Origin: Volutella citrinella
Taxonomy: Eukaryota > Ascomycota > Sordariomycetes > Hypocreales > Nectriaceae
Direction of reading: 5' to 3'
Length of the DNA stretch: 64,000 bases
NCBI GenBank assembly: GCA_034401135.1
Contig: JAWZSP010000003.1
Location: forward strand, 186,001-250,000
In this document: positions 22,799 to 32,282 of the stretch, one piece after another
Layout: each line of letters opens with the position of its first letter
Numbering within the stretch: the stretch's first letter is position 1
The notes under the pieces: generated by a model
The model's database searches: none
Told to the model about the DNA's origin: nothing
What the model saw: only the letters and a program-made list of their open reading frames with translations
Program-made: the position numbers and the translations under genes

Positions 22799-25002
22799 TT
22801 ACACAGAATGAGTTGGAAGCCCATACTTGTTGGTAGCTTTCACAAGCATCTCCAGTATAGCATGTTGTTGGTCTTGATCGGTAATCTGGTCTCCAACCAT
22901 GGAGATGGCCATGCAGGCAGTTCTAGAGCTTAAGTCAAACCAGTTCTCCAAGCTAGGCTTCTGGTGAACAAACATATGTAATGGGTTCATCTCGCTGACA
23001 GAATCGGCAATTCCGCATATAATTTCAAGATCATTCTTGGTCTGGGTCTAGAACTAAGTTAGCATCACAAAAGATGTGGTCGACAATGGGTGTCTACCTC
23101 GATCCAGTGAGACGCCTTCTTCCGGGCATGGCTTAACCGAGGCACTCGCGGGTCATGGACGACAAGCAGAATCCTTGCCAGGTGGAAATACTGCATGCCG
23201 GCTGCCACACAGTCATTCAGCAGCCATATTTCGGGAAACATGTCACCCGCTTGTCGACGGCGGACCATGACGGGCGTGAACGAAGACGGATTTGTTACCA
23301 TCCAAGTGGACGCGGCCTCGGATATGGCATCATAATCAGACGTCGTTTTGCAATCGCCAAAGCAGTATTGAACTGTATCCACGAGCTCCAGAAGCATCTT
23401 GTTCGCTCTGGCTCGGTCGTCTCTTGTGCGGGTCATGAACTCGAGTCTGGATCTGTCCATGCTGATACTCAAAGGCTCTTGGGCCAGGATGGCCGAGAAG
23501 AGCTCCTGCCGCAGTCTTGCCCAAAGAATCTCGTCATTGTACGTCTCCAGGGGTCTTGTGCTCAGTTCTGGGCTTTGGATCCCTGTCGCATTGAACTCTG
23601 TGCTGCTGTAACCGGTCTCGTGCCCTGTGAGTCCCCACAAGTCTTGTTAGTCGCTGTTGAATAGAAAGATAAATCTAGAACTTCCAAAAGCGGAAGCCAT
23701 ATTGTGACCTACCTCCCATATTGAGCAGAAATTGGTGGAACAACAGAGCAGCGTCAAGGGCGTCCCCCTCGAGACCCGTCAACACAAGCTGCTCCACGTT
23801 TTCAACAGCGGTCCTGGGCGAAGCATGTCCCTTGGTGGCGCGGTAGTGCCATGCAGAGACCGCAAGGATAAGGTCGAGTAAAGGTGTGCTCAAGGTAGCG
23901 TGGGACGGGATTCCTTCGGTAAAGTACTTGTTTGGGTCGTATGCATCAAAAGCTGGGCCAATATTATCCACATAATAACGGAACATGTCAGCTTCCCCGG
24001 GCTCATTAAGTGGCGCACACACGACCTGCAACGGGGGAGAAACACCGTACTGCTGCCCAAAGTACGGCTTCTGTGCACTGCCACTTCCGGATGAATAGTG
24101 ACGAGGTTCCCAGTGAGAGGGGGAGGGGCTCTCTTGCAGCGGGTTCGGCATCGAGGCTATGGCATGTTGGTGATTCGCGATGTCTTGCGATGCATCGAGC
24201 CCTGACGATCCCGAGGGACCTGCTGAGGCATTCGATGTACCCTCATCAGTCAAGTTACCCAGCGAGATCCTGGGAAGCGCCTCAGAGACGGCCCATACTT
24301 TTGGCTTCGCCTCTCCTCGACTAGGGACGTCGACGGGCGATTGGGACCCGGCATCTGGCTCATCCGACTCGGAACCATCATCATAGAAGCGGGCGACTTC
24401 GAGGGTCTGGTCAAGGAACTTCAGCCGCTTTCCTGACGTCCTGCACCAGACCTGGCTGTCTGAGAACTCGGGGTGCGATCCGCTGGCGACACGGACAAGT
24501 CAGCGTGCAAGGTCCAGACCTGGCACAAGGCGGGTTACAGTAAAGGAGGCCCTGTTGGCGACGTACCTCGCGCTAGAGCTCTGACGGAAGCGAACCCTCA
24601 GGCTTCGGTTGCACTGGATGCCCTTCTTGAGGCACTTTGCGCAGGGCTTATTACCGTCACCTGTACACCAGCAGACGCGTTAGCCAATGAAAAGAAGCAG
24701 ATATCGCCATGGAAAGCATCCGATGCGATGAAAAGAGATTCAGCTCAACTCACACTTGAGATGTCTGGAAGGCGAGACTCGATAGGTCAGCCAGGGTGTC
24801 CATCAGACGCGCAGTAGACAGGGAGCAGGGAGGAGTCGCCGTTAGTTACTTGCCTTGCTCGGCAGTTCTGGGAAATACGTTAGCTCGATCAAGACTCGAT
24901 GGAGAAACACGGGCCGTGCAGGGACGAGGGCGGGGATGCAGTGTGATGGTATGGAGACGCAATTACCTCGCATCCAGGACGCCTTGGGCCTGTTGACGGC
25001 AT
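22799..25002 (-). CDS. Zn(II)2Cys6 transcription factor with micro-exons in its zinc cluster
   Basis: Seven exons: 24967-25002, 24854-24867 (14 nt), 24754-24764 (11 nt), 24567-24660, 23713-24482, 23098-23624, 22799-23047; 566 residues. Translation starts MPSTGPRRPGC. The zinc cluster is built over four exons and reads C-EN-C-RARHLK-C-DGNKP-C-AK-C-LKKGIQ-C, a perfect CX2CX6CX5CX2CX6C; this is strong proof of the two micro-exons. The intron after the 14-nt exon (24765-24853) uses a GC donor (AGGCAAGT). SQVWCRTSGKRLKFLDQT follows, then an acidic/Ser-rich linker and a Fungal_trans_2 domain (FRYYVDNIGPAFDAYDP, ILAVSAWHYRA, MQYFHLARILLVVHDPRVP). It is nuclear and divergent from the P450 gene over 628 bp with palindromes, so it is the prime candidate for its regulator. 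Confidence 0.88.
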
Positions 25003-25316
25003 CACTGACGGGGGGCGGGCCTGTGTCAGACACAATGCAGAAATGGCAATTTGCGGTTCTTCCCTCTGCTGGGCCGTATGTCCATGCACAGGCAAACAAA
25101 GCAAAGCGGGTCGGCGTGGCGAGGAGGAGGGGCAAGGGCGTCTCGGGCTTTATATCCCTTATTCGACCGCCGAGGAAATTTGTCTGCCCCGGACCCAGGC
25201 CTGGGTTGGCTCGAGCCATGGGGCGGGGACGGGCGAGAGGGGTGCGGAGAGAAGGCCTAGCGACGCCTCATTGCTGCATCGGGTTCGCGCCTCTGGGGCA
25301 GATGATGCGGGGTGGC

Positions 25317-25332
25317 CGGGCCCAATTGCCCG
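25317..25332. promoter_or_regulatory. CGG-N10-CCG inverted repeat with CCAAT core
   Basis: CGGGC, CCAATT, GCCCG: half sites are exact inverted repeats, so it is CGG-N10-CCG, the site geometry bound by dimeric Zn2Cys6 proteins such as Put3. A CCAAT box lies in the spacer. It lies between a Zn2Cys6 gene and the P450 gene. That the neighbouring factor binds here is inference. Confidence 0.5.
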
Positions 25333-25390
25333 ATCGCGGGTGCAGCAGATGAAATCTATGTCTGGTGTCGCTGAATCCTTGCCGAATCTG

Positions 25391-25408
25391 GTGCCCGGGG
25401 CAGGGCAC
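25391..25408. repeat. 6-bp inverted repeat, GTGCCC-N6-GGGCAC
   Basis: Perfect inverted repeat with 6-bp spacer GGGGCA, 60 bp downstream of the CGG-N10-CCG site and about 70 bp before the TATA-like element. A second possible dimeric binding site. Confidence 0.45.
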
Positions 25409-25630
25409 GGCATGCTTGATGGACGTGGGGGATGCCGCGAGGGAAGAGACAAGTCGAAAGCATCCGTCGATGAGATATAAAGCGTCTGCGGTCGTAGAGT
25501 GCTTGGATCCCCGTCTGAAGACCCCAGCTATCTGTTCAAAGCACCATTGTCTATTCCTCGTCGAGGGTTGTCTCGTCGTCCACTTTCTTGTTTTTCATTC
25601 CTATTGTTTATTCCCATCTCTTCCTCTGCA

Positions 25631-27260
25631 ATGGAGGCCCTCGCAGCCATGGGCAACGTCCCGTACGCTGCCACCGTCGCCCTCTTACTCTTTGCCTATG
25701 CCGTCGTCTACCCCGTCATCGTCTATCTGCGCGACCCCAAGGGTCTACGCCGCTTCCCCAACATGTCCACCTTCTCCGGCATGTCCAACATCCCCTTCAT
25801 GCTCGTCGCCCAGCGCGGCGCCCGCTCGTCACACCTGGCCAAGCTGCACAAGGACCAGCCTGTGCTCCGGACCGGTACAAATGCCCTCTCGTTCGGCAGC
25901 GTCAAGGCCATCAAGGACATCTATGGCCACGGCACCCCCTGCACCAAGGACGAGTCGTATTCCCTGACAGCGGGCTCGCACTACCACCTGGCCGATGTCG
26001 TTGACAAGCCCGACCACGCCCGCAAGCGCAAGGTGCTGTCCTCGGCTTATGCCCTCAAGAACCTCGAGCGATGGGAGTACAAGGTCGCCGACAAGACGCA
26101 CCGGATGATGGTCCAATTCGACAAGCGATGCACCAGCCCGCTCCCCAAAGGCGTCAGGTATGCCGAGCCCGAGGACCTGACTGTCGACTTCCGTGCCTGG
26201 ACCAACTTCTTTTCGCTCGACGCCATCGCCGACATTGGCCTCTCTGAGAGGCTCGGCCTTCTCGACCGGGGCCACGACCGCGTTGATGCCCAGAAGAAGG
26301 ACGGCACCTTGTTTGAGGCCCCTCTCCGCCAGTGTCTGTATCCCACTGCGCGGAAGCAGGCTCACCTTTTGTGGAGCTACGACAACTACAAGCTGATTGA
26401 TAAGCTGTCGAATGTCATCCCGTACTACCGCTCCATGACAGAGTCCGGCGAGGGATGGGAGGCCATTGTAATGCGCCGCGTCAATATCCGCCTCGAGCGA
26501 TACCGCGCCGGTGAGAAGCTTGATGATTTCTTCCAGGCTCTGATGGAGGATAAGAATGGGAACCCGCACAATCTCGAATACGGTGAGATCTCGGCCGAGA
26601 TCAACATCATGTGTGTATGCCTTCGTCGTTGCTTGATTCAACTACTAATTGTCAATCAGGATGAACGCCGGCAGCGTGACCACTGCCATTGCACTTGCCA
26701 ACGTCTTGTACCAGCTCATCCTCCATCCAGAGATCCTACGCAAGCTGCGAGAGGAGATTGACGCAGCCCTGGATCCCGAAGAGTTTGTGGCTCCGTACGA
26801 CAAGATCAAGCACCTTCCATACCTACGAGCCTGCCTCGACGAGTCCCTCCGACTATGGCCGCCTACCCCCCAGGGCCTTGCCCGCAAGACCCCCGAGGAG
26901 GGCACCAACATCATGGGCTACTACGTCCCCGGAAACACCACCGTCAGCATCTCGGCCCTCGTGGCCCACCGGGATGAGTCCGTCTACCCCGATGCCGACA
27001 AGTACATGCCCGACCGCTTCCTGGGCGAAAAGGGCAAGCAGCTGCAGTCCTACTTTATTACATTTTCAGCTGGTGCCCGAGGCTGTATCGGCCGTAATAT
27101 TTCGTACCTGGAACAAGCTGTTGCACTGGCTTCTGTTGTGCATCGATACGATTTTGCCATTGCCAAGGGGTTTGAGCTACAGCGGGAGGAGACGATGAAC
27201 CACATCCTCGGAGAGATGCCCATTAAGCTTTGGAGACGAGACCTAGGTGTGGAGAATTGA
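25631..27260 (+). CDS. Cytochrome P450, benzoate-4-hydroxylase-like group
   Basis: Two exons, 25631-26610 and 26660-27260, give 526 residues. The ATG at 25631 follows a pyrimidine-rich leader; the frame extends upstream only from a GTG. An N-terminal membrane anchor (about 8-30) is followed by a short basic, proline-containing hinge. The heme loop is FSAGARGCIGR with Cys469; the K-helix is ESLR (388-391); the PERF-like motif is PDRF. HGTPCTKDE, KPDHARKRKVLSSAYA and LDDFFQALMEDKNGNP fit the fungal group commonly annotated as benzoate 4-monooxygenase. In the I-helix the oxygen-activation motif, normally A/G-G-x-D/E-T-T, reads AGSVTT: Val333 replaces the acid. The motif lies just after the intron, but both splice sites are good and no alternative restores an acid. 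The enzyme may thus have altered chemistry or low activity. It presumably takes electrons from the nearby reductase at the ER. Confidence 0.92.
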
Positions 27261-27462
27261 GGAGTATTAATGAATGAATTGATTGTGTTGAAGCGAGATC
27301 ACGGAAGAAAAATGATGGTCAATAGAGGTGTCAGTCAACGACAGATACTGGAACGAATTCAAATCGGATGAAATGGTCATTGAATTGGAATCGGGATTAG
27401 ATTGATCTTGGGATTAGATTAGTCGTGGGTTTGTATCACCCCGCAAGATGAAGCATCATAGG

Positions 27463-28744
27463 TCATGCAGGTGCCTCGGCCAGAATAGAAGCACTGTCCA
27501 AAAAGTCTCCGTCCACGACAACGCTGGCCATTTCCGGACGAGGCGGCAGCCCTAGCTGATCGAGCGGCCAAGCCATGTACTCTGTCCATTCTGGGCCCAG
27601 CTTCTTGTTGACAAATTGCCCAGCTTGCGTGAGGTAGCTCCGGATGAACTCGTACTCAAAGTCGCGATGTATGCCGGCACACCAGTAGAGAAACACGAGC
27701 AACGCCTGCGGATCGTTGTCCTGCAATAGTACCAGGTACTCTTGAGGCACAGCTGCAGGCCACCAGCCCATCTTCAGCCAAAAGCCGGACCGGATACTGA
27801 TTTCCTGGTACCACTTGATGAGGCATCTTGTGGCCTGGATGATGGTGGGCTTTGTAAACGGTTCTCCAAGCTCGCTCCAGGACTGCAGCAAGCCCAGCAG
27901 CGCCGCTATGCCGTCACTGTTCAACGGCAGATCCACCTTGTCAAACTCGAGCTTCCTAGCGACGAGCCGCGATGTGAGCTGGCCGGGGGACTTTTGGATA
28001 AAGGGCGCAATGGTGCGAGCGAGAGCCATCTTGCCGCGGAGGGCACTGAGGACCTCGCAGGCGCTGAACTCGCCACCTTCGGGCAGCCATTGGCCATTTG
28101 AAATCTTCAGCTGGAAGATGATGACAAGGACGGAGAAGGTGTAGATGGCCTCGTAGTTTGTCTCATCGACGCGAGCCACCATGGCCTGAAAGCTGCGAAT
28201 GGCGTCCGCGTAGTGGCGGTAGACGAGCTGCCGCGCATTGCGGACCAGAAACCGGTCATCAAGAAAATTAGCGACCGACGTGGCCATGATGCCGTGGTGC
28301 AAGAAGGCGTGCGACTGCGCAAAGACGGGCACCTCGTGGCACCAGACCTGGACGTCGTCGTGGAACGAGATGGTCGGGCCGACCGTGTCGACAAAGTGGC
28401 CAAAGAACCACTGGTTCTGGATGTTGGACACGTCGACAAAGGCTGACGAGTTGAGGAGCGGTGCGAGGGCCGAGTTGGTCATGCCGACCCGGCCGGCGCG
28501 TGTCCGGGGAGGAGGAGGCCGGGCCGGGCCGTCGGTCAATGGGCCGTGGTACGGATAGACGCAGCATCGCTCGCCTTGCTGCGTGCAGCGCCGGCACATG
28601 GGCTCTTGTCGGTCACACTATCGACAAGCCTGGTCAGCAATTGCTGCGGGGGATTGTGGTGGAGGTGGTCCTTACTTTGACGCGTCGCCTCCTGCACTGG
28701 GCGCATCCGTAGCGCGCCTTGGAGTCGTCGGGCTCTGGAGACAT
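27463..28744 (-). CDS. Zn(II)2Cys6 transcription factor
   Basis: Two exons, 28676-28744 and 27463-28617, give 407 residues from MSPEPDD. The cluster, split by the intron, reads C-AQ-C-RRRRVK-C-DRQEPM-C-RR-C-TQQGER-C; the third spacing is six instead of the more common five or other lengths, still within the family. The body is a Fungal_trans_2-like helical domain: WFFGHFVDTVGPTISF, VARVDETNYEAIYTFSVLVI, and a C-terminal segment rich in Trp and Leu. It is convergent with the P450 gene (202 bp between 3' ends). Nuclear regulator, third of the P450 block. The middle domain is rather divergent, so I cannot tie it to a named regulator. Confidence 0.87.
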
Positions 28745-29847
28745 TGGCGCCGGCCGAGACAGAGGATGGAGAGTAGTAGTATATCCCAGCCAGCAAACCT
28801 GACAGCAGTGAAGCGGGGTTAAGAGTAGATATAGAGGAGAGGGAGGGCGTCAAGCACGAGACTCCGATTTGAGATAGTCTAGGCGGCCGCTAGTCGTCGC
28901 GGCGGTTCCGTCCCTTGGTCGTGGCGGAGCCAGGGCCATGACATTATCCTTGTAAGGCTGAGTGGGTTTTTCGCCTCTTAGTGACTGCATGTGGGTGAGA
29001 CTGCAACCAGAGGCCGGGGTCTGGGCTAACCTATACCTGCCAAATTGGATAGCACATTGAGTCTGGGAGAAGATGAGCTCGGAGATTGGGTGCTTTCTTT
29101 CTGATACTGGTGATTGACAATTGTTTAGTTAACTAAAAATACTCGAGAGTTTCTTTTCATTGTGGGCTCGTCAGTTGGATGATGCGAGTTATTCCAAGAG
29201 TTTCAGACAAAAGGCTGCATTCCCAACATCACTATTTCATTCAGCTCCCAGGATGCTACTTGCACTCACGCAGACCTTCCCATTACGGCCTATGAATCAT
29301 AGACTCGGGACAAACAACAGCCAATCCCTTGCATTACCAGTTAATACCGATGCACTCCCGGCCTTATCTCCGCAGCATAGTAAGACGGCTGATTTGCGCG
29401 CAGCCAATCAAAGCCTGCGCCTCGGCCGAGGACTACGCATGCATAATCACTAGCACAAGAGGAGCCATCAAAACAAGGTTGAGCTGACACTGACGCCTAT
29501 GTGGCAAGCCAGTAGAAGCAATTGATCCAACCAGCACACTCTCTGCATCAGGCGCAGCTCGTCCCCTGGAAAAAACTGGATTGAAATGCTGACTGCTCCT
29601 CTTCAGCTGCTACTCTAATTCTTACTATGCATATGGTCTTTCCTACTGGTGCGCCTATAGAGTACTGTACACAACATAGTAGGCTCAACTGCATAGTTTG
29701 GGAATAATCGTCGAGACATCATTGGCCGTCCAAGGAAAGCATGCAGCTTTCCAGCGACGCCAAAGTATTATATTAAATACTAAAATTATATACTAATGTT
29801 ATAAAAGTTAAATTCGGCCCTCATCCATCAATCGTACGCTCATCTCC
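28745..29847. other. Intergenic, no gene supported
   Basis: 1.1 kb between the regulator start and the 3' end of the GLEYA-type gene. It is AT-rich toward 29760-29820 (TATTATATTAAATAC), probably 3' untranslated sequence of the surface-protein gene. Nothing coding is convincing. Confidence 0.5.
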
Positions 29848-30921
29848 TCATTTGTTGGCACCGCATCCAACTGGGAATGCCCGTCCGGCAAAGCTGTGGG
29901 TAGCCTTCTCCCCGGGGGCCTTGATGGTAAACTCGACCATGGACACAGCGTTCTTGTTGCCCATGACATTGCGCACGGGGTATGTGCGTCCCTTGATGAG
30001 GTTGACCTTGCCGCATCGGACGGGGTTGTTGAAGTGGTAGCCAGTGGCCGCCAGGACGAGCGCGGGGGCATCGATGTCGGGCTCGCCAGATCCGCACTTG
30101 AAGGCATTGCCGTCACCAAAGTAGAGAGTGTTTGCGTTGTCGGCCTGGATGCAGAGCTCGTACTCTCCAGTGGCGGGGGCTTGGTAGTAGCCCTTGTAGA
30201 CAAGCGTGTAGCTGTTGCCGTCGACGACAATGCCGCCGTTGACGGTGCGGCGGTAGTCGACGTAGTAGGCCTTGCCGGCGTACTTCTTGTTGGGGAACGT
30301 CTGCTTGTAGCGAGCCAGGTCGGACATGTAGTCTTGGGGGATGTAGACATCGTTGGTCACGGAAGAGGCCAGGGAGGGGAGGTTCTCAGTGATGTAGTAC
30401 GAGGCAGGGACCGACATTTCGTCGTTGCCGTAGCCCTCCTCAAAGACGTTGGCGTAGTAGTCAATGTTCCATCCAGAAGCAGGGCAGTTGGGGTCGATGG
30501 CGCAAGAAGATGGCTCCGGGGAGGTTGAGGTGGTGGTCTTGGCGGGAGCGGAAGTCGTTTCCTCTGCGGGAGGGGGAGTGGTTTGCTCTGCAGGAGCGGT
30601 AGTAGTTTCCTGTGCGGGAGCGGTAGTTGTCTCCTCTACGGCAGTGGTAAGGGTTTCCTGTGCGGGTGCGGTAGGTGTTTGCTCGGCGGGAGTAGTGCTA
30701 GTTTCCTCTGCGTCCGTGGTAGTGGGCTTCACCACAGGAGTAATGGTGGTTTCGACGGGTCCAGTAGTCGAAGGAGCCGCAGTGACGGCAGAAAACGACG
30801 TCACGGCAGTGGCAGTGGCGGGCACAGAGGGTACCGCAGAGGTGGTCAGCGAGCGCGGCTTGCAGGGCCCGGCTTGGGCCATGCTGAGCAGGCTGCCGAG
30901 AACAACGAGGCTCTTGAACAT
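29848..30921 (-). CDS. Secreted GLEYA/PA14-like surface protein with Thr/Pro-rich stalk
   Basis: Intronless, 357 residues. Signal peptide about 1-17 (MFKSLVVLGSLLSMAQA). Residues about 20-145 form a Ser/Thr/Pro stalk with imperfect repeats of the type ETTTAPAQ/ETTTAPAEQT, certain to be heavily O-mannosylated. From about 147 (CAIDPNCP) a globular domain follows: GWNIDYYANVF, then YTLVYKGYYQAPATGEYELC, DNANTLYFGDGNAFKC and a final YPVRNVMGNKNAVSMVEFTI. The beta-rich layout and the GYYQAPATGEYELC-DNANTLYFG pattern fit the GLEYA/PA14 lectin-adhesin fold. There is no C-terminal hydrophobic GPI signal, so it is either released or non-covalently cell-wall bound. Here the domain is at the C-terminus after the stalk, as in many mould members. 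Ligand unknown. Confidence 0.82.
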   Translation of the reverse strand: MFKSLVVLGSLLSMAQAGPCKPRSLTTSAVPSVPATATAVTSFSAVTAAPSTTGPVETTITPVVKPTTTDAEETSTTPAEQTPTAPAQETLTTAVEETTTAPAQETTTAPAEQTTPPPAEETTSAPAKTTTSTSPEPSSCAIDPNCPASGWNIDYYANVFEEGYGNDEMSVPASYYITENLPSLASSVTNDVYIPQDYMSDLARYKQTFPNKKYAGKAYYVDYRRTVNGGIVVDGNSYTLVYKGYYQAPATGEYELCIQADNANTLYFGDGNAFKCGSGEPDIDAPALVLAATGYHFNNPVRCGKVNLIKGRTYPVRNVMGNKNAVSMVEFTIKAPGEKATHSFAGRAFPVGCGANK

Positions 30922-32282
30922 GATTGCTAATGAATGTGGAAGAAATGAGTGAGTTCTCTGTAGCGAATAAACGAGAGTTGAGACCGCGTAAGGGTCTGAG
31001 TGTAGGCAAGTCGAAATGAGAGAGTGGAGACTGCTAATTCGTCGAAAAAGAATGACTGAGTGAAGGATGGAACACTGAGGATCAAACCTGTCTCGACCAA
31101 CACCTGCGAGACGGCCTGATTAATATCTCTTCACTCCACGGCACCTCGCCATTACACTCTCGTCTTCTTCTTCATGTTATTGGATCCCCGAGCTCGGTTG
31201 CAGTCGACACACCGTCCTCATTTCCCTGATCCCGGTCCTTACCCACCGTCGGCTATAATTATTGCGTGCGCCTGCCCCATCCAGGTAAGGCGCCGGAGAA
31301 CACGGCTGTGATCTCGTTTGAAACAGAGAGCCGTCATTGGCTCGGTGTCGGCTGGGGAGCGTTTGCGCATTCCCGCGTCCAATTGTGTCGTTTCGACTGC
31401 AGCCACTTCTGGCACCTTGGTGATGAAACAGGCCACATTGAGGTGCACATCAGCCAGATACGGAAAAGCTTCAGCCCTCTAGCCACTAACTGGGATGGAT
31501 GTCACTGGCTCAATCGTAATTCCCGTCTCCCATTGAGCATCAGGGTCGCCTTGCCCCCTTCTTCATTCCGCCGAATGGCCTCAAGTCCTCAGCTAGAGAT
31601 GAATGGGCGTTGAGTGGATATAACGGGCCAATTACCTACCAATGAAGCGCTCCATCCGCAAACCCTCGTTACATTTACGGTGACGACGATGACCTAGCGC
31701 TGGCTGGGTAGCTCGGCCGGACGGGGGTCGAGTCGAATGTTTACTAGTCACATCTCGGTCCACCTGCCGAGCGGCCAGGGATCGCGGGTTTACAGCACAT
31801 AAAACGGCTGATGCGACCAAGTCGGGAATAGCCCACCAGATTTGGCGATTTTTTGTTTGTTTCAGGGGAGACGGACCATCGCGTGGCGTGTTTGTGGAGC
31901 ATTCCTCCGCAGGAGAAACGGTCAGGGAGCAGCCAATTGAAGCCCTTGCCTCTCCAATAATGTGAGCGCGATATCTGATATGACCGTCCGAGGGCTAGAT
32001 TACGCTAGTTCTGTTATGTATGCCTTGACTCCTTCTACTGCAACTGTGCATTCTCCCGGACTGAGACTCTCCTAATGCGTGAGCATCCCGGACACCCACA
32101 AAGCGTTATTCGTCTGGGAATCTTCCGCTTCGAGGATCACTGAGCTTCTAAAACCGAGAATCTTATTTAGGGTATTTAACAATGCATATGCCGCTCATGC
32201 TTCAACGCCGATCCCGTGCAAACCATTTATCAAACCAAGTCCGTCATATCAACGCCATTCACTGCAACCCCATCGCTTCAAA
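30922..32282. other. Intergenic, no gene supported
   Basis: 1.36 kb between the start of the surface-protein gene and the end of the ABC transporter gene. A T-rich tract (GATTTTTTGTTTGTTTC near 31845-31863) is the only notable composition feature. Open frames are short and unremarkable. Confidence 0.5.

Larger units (their letters stand above)
25003..25630. promoter_or_regulatory. Divergent promoter of regulator and P450
   Basis: 628 bp, GC-rich and free of supported genes. It holds two inverted repeats (25317-25332 and 25391-25408, listed separately) and a plus-strand TATAAAG (25476-25482) about 150 bp before the P450 ATG. The pyrimidine-rich leader TTTCTTGTTTTTC lies just upstream of the ATG. 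Confidence 0.55.

Noticed and set aside
24849..24867. GT donor (GTAACT) for the second exon of the micro-exon regulator
   Set aside because: It would add four bases, break frame and destroy the HLKC part of the zinc cluster; the GC donor five bases earlier fits exactly.
25829..26641. 270-codon minus-strand frame over the P450
   Set aside because: Fully inside P450 exon 1 and opposite to it; composition is the mirror of the P450 codons.
29896..30528. Val/Gly-rich plus-strand frames opposite the GLEYA-type gene
   Set aside because: They mirror the Thr/Pro-rich repeat and have no signal peptide or domain of their own.
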